Shown piece after piece: positions 21,984 to 28,820 of a DNA stretch of 29,085 bases. This stretch comes from a virus. The notes under the pieces were generated by a model. It was not told where the DNA came from and ran no database searches. It worked only from the letters and a program-made list of their open reading frames with translations. A program made the translations under genes and the position numbers. Location: IMG/VR virus record IMGVR_UViG_3300027770_000199, positions 1-29,085 of that record. The stretch is one strand, 5' to 3'. Numbering within the stretch: the stretch's first letter is position 1; every line of letters starts with the position of its first letter.

Positions 21984-22754
21984 TTAAAATACTATGTGTT
22001 TATACTTATCAATAAAGCGCTGTGGAATCAAGTGATAATATGGATTATCTTCTTTTTTTATACCGTCTGTTCTTAGGGTATGTAAGTTATTAACATACAT
22101 AGAATCGTTATATTTAATGCCGTTTAATTCAAATTGTGAAAGGTTATTAAAGTCGTGTTTACTAAAATAGGGTATTTTTAAAAAATCATAAACCTTAGTT
22201 ATTTCGGTTTTTGGGTCATTTATAAGATCATCATATTTTACAAAACAAGCCATATGTTTATTTTCTTCTTTTAATAGCTCTTGAACAGCCATTGCTTCTT
22301 TAGCTAAACCTCCTTTAGCGTCTACTAATAAAGATATTTTTTGTTCCATAGTTAAATGAGGTAAATAATTTTCTTTTACATATAGTTTTACAAAAGAAGC
22401 TATAACATCTAAAAAGTTTCTTAATAAAACAACACATTTTAAAGGTTGTCCTAAATGCTTTTTCATTAACATCATGTTTCCATAAGTTGAAACTGGACCT
22501 CTATCAATAATATACTTTTGTTTCCAATTTTTATAATAAGAACTATAAACATTATCTAAAACATTATCTAATGATTTGTGATCTGGATAATTTTTAAATC
22601 CTAAATCTTCTTTAATTAAAAAAATAACTTTCATTATTTCTAATGTCATACTGTTTGCAGTAACTGCAATGTTTGGATTTTGATTCATTAAAGATGCAAA
22701 TATAGTATTGCCTGAACGTGGCATTCCTACAAGGAAAAAGATTTTTTTAGACAT
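21984..22754 (-). CDS. Sulfotransferase (PAPS-dependent, P-loop)
   Basis: 256 residues. The 5'-phosphosulfate-binding loop is FFLVGMPRSGNTIFASLM (residues 7-23), the standard sulfotransferase variant of the P-loop ('PRSGTT/S'). The 3'-phosphate-binding motif is VVLLRNFLDVIASFVKLY, with Arg112 and Ser120 in the expected RxxxDxxxS spacing. Length and spacing between the two motifs are normal. The family transfers sulfate from PAPS to hydroxyl or amino groups of sugars, lipids or Tyr residues. The next genes encode a CysC-like kinase and a nucleotidyltransferase, so donor supply could be encoded locally. The ATG is enclosed in a 20-bp palindrome. Acceptor unknown. Confidence 0.85.
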   Translation of the reverse strand: MSKKIFFLVGMPRSGNTIFASLMNQNPNIAVTANSMTLEIMKVIFLIKEDLGFKNYPDHKSLDNVLDNVYSSYYKNWKQKYIIDRGPVSTYGNMMLMKKHLGQPLKCVVLLRNFLDVIASFVKLYVKENYLPHLTMEQKISLLVDAKGGLAKEAMAVQELLKEENKHMACFVKYDDLINDPKTEITKVYDFLKIPYFSKHDFNNLSQFELNGIKYNDSMYVNNLHTLRTDGIKKEDNPYYHLIPQRFIDKYKHIVF

Positions 22755-22772
22755 AGCTTATATATAAGCTAT
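22753..22772. promoter_or_regulatory. 20-bp palindrome overlapping the sulfotransferase start codon
   Basis: ATAGCTTATATATAAGCTAT is a perfect palindrome (or 8-bp stem with 4-nt loop in RNA) whose end includes the first two bases of the ATG at 22754. If folded in mRNA it would hide the start. On the minus strand TTGATA (22783-22788) lies 16 bp upstream of TATATA, a weak promoter candidate. No U-run for termination. Confidence 0.45.
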
Positions 22773-22788
22773 TTTATAAATATATCAA

Positions 22789-25700
22789 CTAAATCCAGGA
22801 TGGAATTAGTACTGTACCTTGGATATATTCTTCTGCTGGGTTTGCATAACCTGATCCATCATTTCCACCAAAAGCTAAAGCTGCTGATTGTATTCCAGCT
22901 CCTGCTAATCGATCTTTTGCATTAGTTAAATTTCCGTCATTAGTCCAAGTTGAACCATCATATGCTTCTGTTGAATTTGAAGGACCTCCTCCAGTTTGTC
23001 CACCAAAAGCTAAACCTGCATTTTGAGTTCCACAACCTGCTAATAGATATCTAGCTGTATTTAAATTTCCACCTGCAGTCCAAGTTGAACCATCATATGC
23101 TTCTGTTAAAGCTGGGTAGAATGAGCCACCAATAGCTAAAGCTGCTGATTGAGTTCCAATTCCTGCTAAATTTGGTCTTGCATTAATTAAATTTCCACCT
23201 GCAGACCAAGTTGATCCATCATATTCTTCTGTTAAATTTGAAGGACTTCCTCCTACAGTTTGTCCACCAAAAGCTAAACCTGCTGATTGAGTTCCACAAC
23301 CTGCTAATGCTTGTCTAGCTGTGCCTAAATTTCCACCTGCAGTCCAAGTTGAACCATCATATTCTTCTGTTGCATCTGAATAACTACCAGTAGTTCCACC
23401 AAAAGCTAAAGCTGCTGATTGAGTTCCAGCTCCTGCTAAAACATATCTAGCTGTACCTAAATTTCCACCTGCAGTCCAAGTTGAACCATCATATTCTTCT
23501 GTTGCATCTGAATAACTACCAGTATATCCACCAAACCCTAAACCTGCTGATTGTGTTCCACAACCACCTAAACCCTGTCTACCTGTATTTAAATTTCCAC
23601 CTGCAGACCATGTTCCGGGCCCTGCTACTGAACTTACTGTTAAAACTTGTCCTGATGTTCCAATTGCTAATTTAGTTAAAGTTGTAGAATTAGTAGCATA
23701 GAATAAATCACCAGTTGAATAAGGTGCTAATGGAGTAATAGGGTCTACTGTAGGTGTTGTATATTCTAAAGCTGTTCCACCTGAGTTTACTGTTAATACT
23801 TGTCCAGAACTTCCTAAAGAACTTAAACCTGTTCCGCCGTTTGCTGTTTCTAATACTCCAGTAACGTTTGTAGTTAAATTTGTTGTTAGTGTAGAATATT
23901 CTAAAGCTGTTCCACCAGAGTTTACTGTTAAAACTTGTCCAGAAGTTCCTAAAGAACTTAATCCTGTTCCGCCGTTTGCTGTTTCTAATACTCCAGTAAC
24001 GTTTGTTGTTAAATTTATTGTTGGTGTTGTTGGAGTATCCCAAGCTAAAGATGTTGAAGCACCTCCACCAATATATTCTTCTGTTGATGCTAATGAAGGC
24101 CCATTGGCTCCACCAAAAGCTAAAGCTGCTGATTGTATTCCAGCTCCACTTAAATTATATCTTGCTGTATTTAAATTTGCACTTGCAGTCCAAGTTGATC
24201 CATCAAACGCTTCTGTTACATTTGAATAACTACCAACAAAACCACCAAAAGCTAAAGCTGCTGATTGAATTCCAGCTCCTGCTAAATTAGCTCTACCTGT
24301 ATTTAAAAATCCAACTACAGTCCAAGTTGAACCATCATATGCTTCTGTTGTAGTTGCAGAACCTGACCCACCAAAAGCTAAACCTGCTGTTTGTGTTCCA
24401 CAACCAGCTAAATAATTTCTTGGTACATTTAAAGTTCCACCTGTAGTCCAAGTTGAACCATCATATGCTTCTGTTCTATCTGATCCTCCTCCTCCTGGTC
24501 CTCCACCAAATTTTAAAGCTGCAGATTGAGTTCCAGCTCCAGCCATACCATATCCCGCAGTACCTAAATTTCCACCTGCAGTCCAAGTTGAACCATCATA
24601 AGATTGTGTTGTATTTAATATTGTTGCTCCATCATACCCACCAAAAGCTAAACCCGCAGTTTGTGTTCCGCAACCAGCTAAATATTTAGGGGATGTGCCT
24701 AAGTTTCCACCTGCAGTCCAAGTTGAACCATCATATTCTTCTGTTTCATTTGTATATACACTACCAGTATATCCAGCAACACCTAAAGCTGCTGATTGAG
24801 TTCCAGCTCCAGCCATACCATAGCGTGCTGTACCTAAATTTCCACCTACGGACCATGCTGCAGATGTTACTGTTGTATTAATTGATAAAACTTGTCCTGA
24901 TGTTCCAACTGATAATGTAGAAACACCATTACTTGTATTTCCTACTAAAAGATCGTTAACATTAATTGTATTTGGTAAACCGCTTGCTGGAGTAGTATAT
25001 TCTAAATCTGTTCCAGCTGAGTTTACTGTTAAAACTTGTCCAGAAGTTCCTAAAGAACTTAAACCTGTTCCACCGTTTGCTGTTTGTAATGTTCCAGTAA
25101 CGTTTGTAGATAAATCTATTGTTGGTATAGGGACAGCAGCATATTCTAAAGCTGTTCCGCTTGAGTTTACTGTTAATACTTGTCCAGAAGTTCCTAAAGA
25201 ACTTAATCCTGTTCCGCCGTTTCCTGTTTGTAATACTCCTGTAACGTTTGTAGATAAATTTATTGTTGGTGTTGAAGGAGTAACCCAATTTATAGAAGTA
25301 TAAGGTCCATTATATTCTTCTGTTGCGGTTGTTAATCCACTAGCAGTTCCACCAAAAGCTAAAGCTGCTGATTGTGTTCCAGCTCCTGCCAATAATTGTC
25401 TAGCAGGATTTAAAGGAGTAACGTTAGTCCAAGATGTTCCATCATATTCTTCTGTTGCGTCTAATGGTATTCCACCCCCTGCAGTTCCACCAAAAGCTAA
25501 ACTTGAATTTTGAATTCCAGCTCCAGCTAAACTTTGTCTAGCTGTATTTAAATTTCCACCTGCAGTCCAAGTTGAACCATCATATTCTTCTGTTGCTGAT
25601 GTGAAACTAGTTCCACCAAAAGCTAAAGCTGCTGATTGTATTCCAGATCCTGCTAATAAATATCTAGCTGTACCTAAATTTCCACCTGCAGTCCAAGTTG

Positions 25701-26799
25701 AACCATCATATTCTTCTGTTGCTGATGGTGATGCTCTTCCACCAATAGCTAAACCTGCTGATTGTGTTCCAGCTCCCGCTAGATAGTCTCTTGCCGTATT
25801 TAAATTTCCACCTGCAGTCCAAGTTGAACCATCATATTCTTCTGTTGCATTAGTGACAGCAACTCCAGGTATTATTCCACCAAAAGCTAAAGCTGCTGAT
25901 TGAGTTCCAGCACCACCTAATCTATATCTAGCTGTGCCTAAATTTCCACCTACTGACCAAGAAGATCCATCATATTCTTCTGTTGCTGATGGTGATGCAT
26001 TTCCACCAAATGCTAAAGATGCTAATTGTGTTCCAGTTCCAGCTAATTGATTTCTTGCCGTATTTAAATTTCCACCTGCGGTCCAAGCTCCTATTAAACT
26101 TCCATCTACTGATAAAGTTTGTCCAACACTTCCAACTGATAGTTTTGTTACTGTAGTTGATGAGTTTGCGTAAAATAAATCATTATCAGAATAAGGTTGT
26201 AATGCTGTAATAGGATCACCAGAAGAAGGTGTTGTATATTCTAAAGCTGTTCCACCTGAGTTTACTGTTAAAACTTGTCCAGAAGTTCCTAAAGAACTTA
26301 ATCCTGTTCCGCCGTTTCCTGTTTGTAATGTTCCAGTAACGTTTGTAGTTAAATTTACTGTTTGAGTAGGTATAGCAATATATTCTAAAGCTGTTGCTCC
26401 AGAGTTTACAGCTAATACTTGTCCAGAAGTTCCTAAAGAACTTAAACCTGTTCCACCATTTCCTGTTTGTAATGTTCCAGTAACGTTTGTAGTTAAATTT
26501 ACTGTTTGAGTAGGTATAGCAATATATTCTAAAGCACTTCCACCAGAATTTACAGCTAGTACTTGTCCAGAAGTTCCTAAACTATTTAAACCTGTTCCGC
26601 CATTTCCTGTTTGTAATGTGTTAGTAACTTGAGATGAGTTTAAATTTATAGTTATATCTTCAACGCTAAATGATGCTCCTGCAGCGATGTCAATTGTTTG
26701 ACCAGTGGTACCAATAGTTATTGTTGTAGCGTTTGTTTGTGAAATAATATTTGATGTATTTGAATTCTGTAATGTATCTACTCTTAAAATACCAGTCAT
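22789..26799 (-). CDS. Giant tail fibre with three six-bladed kelch-like propellers
   Basis: 1336 residues that parse completely. N-terminal attachment block (1-60) starts MTGILRVDTLQNSNTSNI. Three NGGTGLSSLGTSGQVLTVNS linker repeats (61-194) and hinge 1 (195-237, DPITALQPYS...DLFYA) follow. Then come six kelch-like blades (238-505), two linkers (506-607), hinge 2 (608-647), six blades (648-920), two linkers (921-1018), hinge 3 (1019-1062) and six blades (1063-1336). Each blade is 42-53 residues with W-xxGGNLxTAR...LAGxGTQxAxLAFGG...TEEYDGS, i.e. the kelch GG, Tyr and Trp landmarks. Every propeller ends EEY-(8-11 residues)-W, fitting ring closure. A consensus promoter precedes it. Probable receptor- or glycan-binding fibre; no chaperone or cleavage domain seen. 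Confidence 0.85.
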   Translation of the reverse strand: MTGILRVDTLQNSNTSNIISQTNATTITIGTTGQTIDIAAGASFSVEDITINLNSSQVTNTLQTGNGGTGLNSLGTSGQVLAVNSGGSALEYIAIPTQTVNLTTNVTGTLQTGNGGTGLSSLGTSGQVLAVNSGATALEYIAIPTQTVNLTTNVTGTLQTGNGGTGLSSLGTSGQVLTVNSGGTALEYTTPSSGDPITALQPYSDNDLFYANSSTTVTKLSVGSVGQTLSVDGSLIGAWTAGGNLNTARNQLAGTGTQLASLAFGGNASPSATEEYDGSSWSVGGNLGTARYRLGGAGTQSAALAFGGIIPGVAVTNATEEYDGSTWTAGGNLNTARDYLAGAGTQSAGLAIGGRASPSATEEYDGSTWTAGGNLGTARYLLAGSGIQSAALAFGGTSFTSATEEYDGSTWTAGGNLNTARQSLAGAGIQNSSLAFGGTAGGGIPLDATEEYDGTSWTNVTPLNPARQLLAGAGTQSAALAFGGTASGLTTATEEYNGPYTSINWVTPSTPTINLSTNVTGVLQTGNGGTGLSSLGTSGQVLTVNSSGTALEYAAVPIPTIDLSTNVTGTLQTANGGTGLSSLGTSGQVLTVNSAGTDLEYTTPASGLPNTINVNDLLVGNTSNGVSTLSVGTSGQVLSINTTVTSAAWSVGGNLGTARYGMAGAGTQSAALGVAGYTGSVYTNETEEYDGSTWTAGGNLGTSPKYLAGCGTQTAGLAFGGYDGATILNTTQSYDGSTWTAGGNLGTAGYGMAGAGTQSAALKFGGGPGGGGSDRTEAYDGSTWTTGGTLNVPRNYLAGCGTQTAGLAFGGSGSATTTEAYDGSTWTVVGFLNTGRANLAGAGIQSAALAFGGFVGSYSNVTEAFDGSTWTASANLNTARYNLSGAGIQSAALAFGGANGPSLASTEEYIGGGASTSLAWDTPTTPTINLTTNVTGVLETANGGTGLSSLGTSGQVLTVNSGGTALEYSTLTTNLTTNVTGVLETANGGTGLSSLGSSGQVLTVNSGGTALEYTTPTVDPITPLAPYSTGDLFYATNSTTLTKLAIGTSGQVLTVSSVAGPGTWSAGGNLNTGRQGLGGCGTQSAGLGFGGYTGSYSDATEEYDGSTWTAGGNLGTARYVLAGAGTQSAALAFGGTTGSYSDATEEYDGSTWTAGGNLGTARQALAGCGTQSAGLAFGGQTVGGSPSNLTEEYDGSTWSAGGNLINARPNLAGIGTQSAALAIGGSFYPALTEAYDGSTWTAGGNLNTARYLLAGCGTQNAGLAFGGQTGGGPSNSTEAYDGSTWTNDGNLTNAKDRLAGAGIQSAALAFGGNDGSGYANPAEEYIQGTVLIPSWI
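22792..23613 (-). repeat. Kelch-like propeller C (six blades, residues 1063-1336)
   Basis: Blades at residues 1063, 1107, 1151, 1197, 1239 and 1284 (starts). Blades 1, 3 and 5 carry GCGTQ with AGL(A/G)FGG; blades 2, 4 and 6 carry GAG/GIG with SAALA. The final blade ends EEYIQGTVLIPSWI, the protein C-terminus. Confidence 0.85.
23746..24039 (-). repeat. Linker repeat pair before propeller C (residues 921-1018)
   Basis: A lead-in followed by two NGGTGLSSLG(T/S)SGQVLTVNS units, of the variant VLETANGGTG. The units are near-identical at DNA level to the other five linkers at 24979-25284 and 26218-26619. Confidence 0.85.
24040..24858 (-). repeat. Kelch-like propeller B (six blades, residues 648-920)
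   Basis: Blades start at residues 648, 693, 738, 783, 825 and 869. It is the most diverged propeller: GVAGYTG replaces AFGG in blade 1, SPKY and VPRN replace TAR in blades 2 and 4. GCGTQTAGLAFGG occurs in blades 2 and 4. It closes with EEYIGGGASTSLAW. Confidence 0.85.
24979..25284 (-). repeat. Linker repeat pair before propeller B (residues 506-607)
   Basis: A 16-residue lead-in (VTPSTPTINLSTNVTG) followed by a 48- and a 38-residue NGGTGL unit, the second beginning TLQTANGGTG. Hinge 2, which follows, differs from hinges 1 and 3. Confidence 0.85.
25285..26088 (-). repeat. Kelch-like propeller A (six blades, residues 238-505)
   Basis: Blades start at residues 238, 280, 326, 368, 410 and 456. 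Odd blades have ASL, AGL or SSL before the FGG/IGG; even blades have AAL. No Cys in the LAGxG position. It closes with EEYNGPYTSINW. Confidence 0.85.
26218..26619 (-). repeat. Three NGGTGL linker repeats (residues 61-194)
   Basis: Two full 48-residue units (61-108, 109-156), nearly identical at the DNA level over 144 bases, and a 38-residue third unit (157-194). Each contains TLQTGNGGTGLxSLGTSGQV and SGxxALEY. This motif is widespread in phage fibres as an extended shaft or trimerisation unit. Confidence 0.85.
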
Positions 26800-26828
26800 T
26801 ATATTACTGTAAATTTGTTTATTTTATA

Positions 26829-26857
26829 ATTATATATTTAATAAGCACCTGTTTCAA
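26829..26857 (-). promoter_or_regulatory. Consensus sigma70-like promoter for the giant fibre gene
   Basis: Minus strand TTGAAA (26852-26857) and TATAAT (26829-26834) with exactly 17 bp between; 5/6 and 6/6 consensus matches. Predicted start near 26822, about 22 bases before the ATG at 26799. It lies in the 66-base gap after the 147-residue gene, the largest non-coding gap in the right half of the window apart from 19921-19997. Confidence 0.6.
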
Positions 26858-26865
26858 TACTGCCC

Positions 26866-27309
26866 CTATACTATAACTAAATTACCTGTTGCCGTTAAAG
26901 TTCCTGTAATATTTACAGGTCCTGCCAATACCCCTGAATCTAGAGTCTGATCATCACTAATCGTTGAATTATGTGTATTAACAAACTGTTGAGGAGTCAT
27001 AACTGGAGAAGGTGTCCTTGTTGCTGGTAATGTACAAAAAACGTCTTTTTCCCCTGCTGAAAATGTTACTAAAGTACTTCCATTAGAACTAGAAATAATT
27101 GAATCTCTAGTAAGAGTAGTTGCATTTGATAATGAACCAATACCAACTTCCCATTGATTCTGTGAAGCAATGCTATAATAAGTTGAGTTACCCGATCCTA
27201 TACCACTGTCAAAACTTTGAAAACCAGTAACAGCGCCATCTAAAGTGATAGCGCCTGTTCCTGCTGTAGTAGTAGTTTCTTTGACTCTGTCATTAATAAC
27301 AAATGTCAT
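26866..27309 (-). CDS. Tail fibre-associated protein (FQSFDSGIGSGNSTYY motif)
   Basis: 147 residues. MTFVINDRVKETTTTAGTGA opens with the pattern 'DRVkEtT.T.GTG'. Next comes GFQSFDSGIGSGNSTYYSI and then QWEVGIGSLSNATTLTRDS, FSAGEKDVFCTLPATRT. This series is a well-known short-fibre or fibre-base layout in marine phages: small beta-sandwich, then a collagen-free shaft start (VNITGTLTATGNLVIV). The C-terminal NITGTLTATGNL resembles fibre-shaft repeats. It probably links the giant fibre, encoded next, to the tail (inference). Upstream GAAAGAAG is a weak ribosome site. Confidence 0.75.
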   Translation of the reverse strand: MTFVINDRVKETTTTAGTGAITLDGAVTGFQSFDSGIGSGNSTYYSIASQNQWEVGIGSLSNATTLTRDSIISSSNGSTLVTFSAGEKDVFCTLPATRTPSPVMTPQQFVNTHNSTISDDQTLDSGVLAGPVNITGTLTATGNLVIV

Positions 27310-27320
27310 AAAACTTCTTT

Positions 27321-27752
27321 CTAACTAATTCTTAATATTGCACTTGCTGAAGTAAATGCCGGGAATATAATTGTAAATGTTCCCGCTGTTGCTGATTTAT
27401 CTCCACCGAAATTTAAAACGCAAACTGCTTTGTTTGCTGCCGATGTATTATAAATTAAAGCTCCAGCTGCTGTTAATGTTACTCCTGTAAATGATAAATC
27501 TGCAAAATCAACGATTGCTATACCTGTATCAAGTGAAGTTTGTTGTCCTGTTAAAATACCACCTCCAGATGTGTACGTACCAGTTGGGTTTGCTACTTCA
27601 TTAGTAGAAGTATAAACAGTTGTTGAAGCTGATAAGTTTGCTGCTGATGTATAAAGTGCTAATTTAAAAACGTTTCCGCCACTTTGTAGTTGTTGTATAC
27701 CTTCTAAAATTTCTTGTTTAAAAGAATTACATACTGCTTGTACTATTCCCAT
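27321..27752 (-). CDS. Conserved-looking tail structural protein
   Basis: 143 residues. An N-terminal helix FKQEILEGIQQLQ is followed by FKLALYTSAANLSAST, TNEVANPTGTYTSGGGILTG and LSFTGVTLTAAGALIYN, ending TFTIIFPAFTSASAILRIS. This 'K.aLYTs.a.l..sTt.Y..tnEv...G.Y..GG..Lt' pattern is common in phage tail modules and is thought to be structural; no enzymatic motif. ATG 27752 has a good Shine-Dalgarno, AAGGAG at 8-base spacing, one of few strong ones here, suggesting high expression. Confidence 0.75.
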   Translation of the reverse strand: MGIVQAVCNSFKQEILEGIQQLQSGGNVFKLALYTSAANLSASTTVYTSTNEVANPTGTYTSGGGILTGQQTSLDTGIAIVDFADLSFTGVTLTAAGALIYNTSAANKAVCVLNFGGDKSATAGTFTIIFPAFTSASAILRIS

Positions 27753-27771
27753 ATATTTTACTCCTTATATT

Positions 27772-28455
27772 TTATGGTGATGGTGAATTAATTTTAATTC
27801 TTAGTGAACCATCGAAATACTCGTCTCTGCGTCTTCTACCTGTTTGTTCTAACGCAAATCCTTGTAATGCTGTATTATACTTATCTTCATATAGTTTGTA
27901 CATATCCATAGGTCCTTTTAAATATGCAAAAGCTTCTACTAAACAAGCATATAATAATAATTGTGGTGCATTTTCACTAATATAAGTAGTCGTATTAGTG
28001 GAACTTAGATTATCAGGGGTATAAACATAGTCCAAAGTAACCGGATAATTTTGATCTGGTGTTGGTGCTACTTGAATAGCATCCTCTCTAAATGAGGAAT
28101 AATATTTAGGAAACCCTGTACTATTATTTGCATTATATTCTGTAATAAAAGTGTCATCTCTTGGTTCTAATGATACTTGAATGTTTGATGAATTAGTTAC
28201 AACAACGGATCTAGCTATTAAAGCTCTTCTAATAGAAACAGCTCCTTCATCTTCATTATTATTAGGTAATATTAAAAATCTATTGTTAGCCATAAAACTA
28301 GACGTTGCATATTCTCTAGAATAATCTGCGTCTGTTTCTCTAAAAATTCTATATTCAGAACTTTTAATAAAAGTATCACAAAGAGTGTTAGTTAAAACTG
28401 TTGAATCTACTTCTGTATAAGATCTTATATTTGATAATAATTCTGCGTATGTCAT
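27772..28455 (-). CDS. Head-tail adaptor-like protein
   Basis: 227 residues. The N-terminus MTYAELLSNIRSYTEVDSTVL is a helical bundle start. SEYRIFRETDADYSREYATSS, a short strand LILPNNNEDEGAVSI and RRALI follow. The second half has YPVTLDYVYTPDNLS and a helical hairpin APQLLLYACLVEAFAYLKGP...MYKLYEDKYNTALQ, ending with an RRRRDEYFDG stretch. The helix-strand-helix-hairpin order is that of phage adaptor proteins (P22 gp4/SU10-type), and the hairpin resembles that in the partial protein at 28820-29085. ATGA overlap with the upstream gene. Confidence 0.6.
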   Translation of the reverse strand: MTYAELLSNIRSYTEVDSTVLTNTLCDTFIKSSEYRIFRETDADYSREYATSSFMANNRFLILPNNNEDEGAVSIRRALIARSVVVTNSSNIQVSLEPRDDTFITEYNANNSTGFPKYYSSFREDAIQVAPTPDQNYPVTLDYVYTPDNLSSTNTTTYISENAPQLLLYACLVEAFAYLKGPMDMYKLYEDKYNTALQGFALEQTGRRRRDEYFDGSLRIKINSPSP

Positions 28456-28820
28456 GATATTATTATAGTTACATCTCCAACTGTTGTTGCAGCAGATCTT
28501 CTAGTATTAATTATATCTCCACTAATTCCTGGTTGCATGCTTCCTGAACCGTTTGGAGGATTAGTTAAAAATTGACCACCCCAATAAAATAAATCTAATT
28601 GTACCTCTACGCTAGTACCACGTCTCACGTCTGCTCTAGCATTTCTTAATCCTTGAGCATCTGCTTTATGGTGCCTTGGATCTAGTTGAGGATGCTTTGC
28701 TTCATATTCTGTAAAATGAACAAATGAACCATTCCACTCTGTTCTCATTTCTCTATATGGAAATTGTTGTCCAGATCTGTCTGATATAGCTAAAGCTCTT
28801 TTACCTGTTGAAAATGGCAT
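28452..28820 (-). CDS. Conserved-looking phage neck/tail protein (GKRALAISDRSGQQFPY motif)
   Basis: 122 residues, MPFSTGKRALAISDRSGQQ, then EMRTEWNGSFVHFTEYEAKHPQ and a basic helix RHHKADAQGLRNARADVRRG, then a hydrophobic C-terminus ending VGDVTIIIS. The opening, with Arg-Ser-Gly and Glu-Trp-Asn-Gly, reads like a zinc-free small domain of a phage head-tail completion protein. I recall such sequences between adaptor genes in marine phages but cannot name the function. It overlaps neighbours by 1 base (28820) and 4 bases (28452-28455). Confidence 0.7.
   Translation of the reverse strand: MPFSTGKRALAISDRSGQQFPYREMRTEWNGSFVHFTEYEAKHPQLDPRHHKADAQGLRNARADVRRGTSVEVQLDLFYWGGQFLTNPPNGSGSMQPGISGDIINTRRSAATTVGDVTIIIS

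Larger units (their letters stand above)
19998..22754 (-). other. Five-gene modification cassette inserted between fibre genes
   Basis: Order of transcription: sulfotransferase (22754), coiled-coil protein (21982), CysC-like kinase (21314), HxGH nucleotidyltransferase (20941), 2OG-Fe(II) oxygenase (20591). Gaps are 1 base, then 4-, 17- and 4-base overlaps, so the genes form a single coupled unit. It is bounded by a 20-bp palindrome at 22753-22772 and by a 77-base promoter-bearing gap at 19921-19997, with fibre genes on both sides. Grouping and boundaries are seen directly; a joint pathway is inferred. Confidence 0.6.

Noticed and set aside
10661-22772. Rho-independent terminators at the three palindromes
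   Set aside because: Stems are AT-rich and none is followed by a U-run on the transcribed strand.
23708-25288. Minus-strand open frames at 23708-24043 and 24962-25288, and several plus-strand frames across 23481-24881
   Set aside because: Off-frame readings of the linker and blade DNA repeats; Lys/Asn/Trp-rich or His/Leu-rich low-complexity translations with no own signals.
22789-26799. CRISPR array or diversity-generating retroelement target suggested by dense repeats
   Set aside because: The repeats are in-frame protein repeats without spacers; no reverse transcriptase, template repeat or invertase gene is visible in the window.
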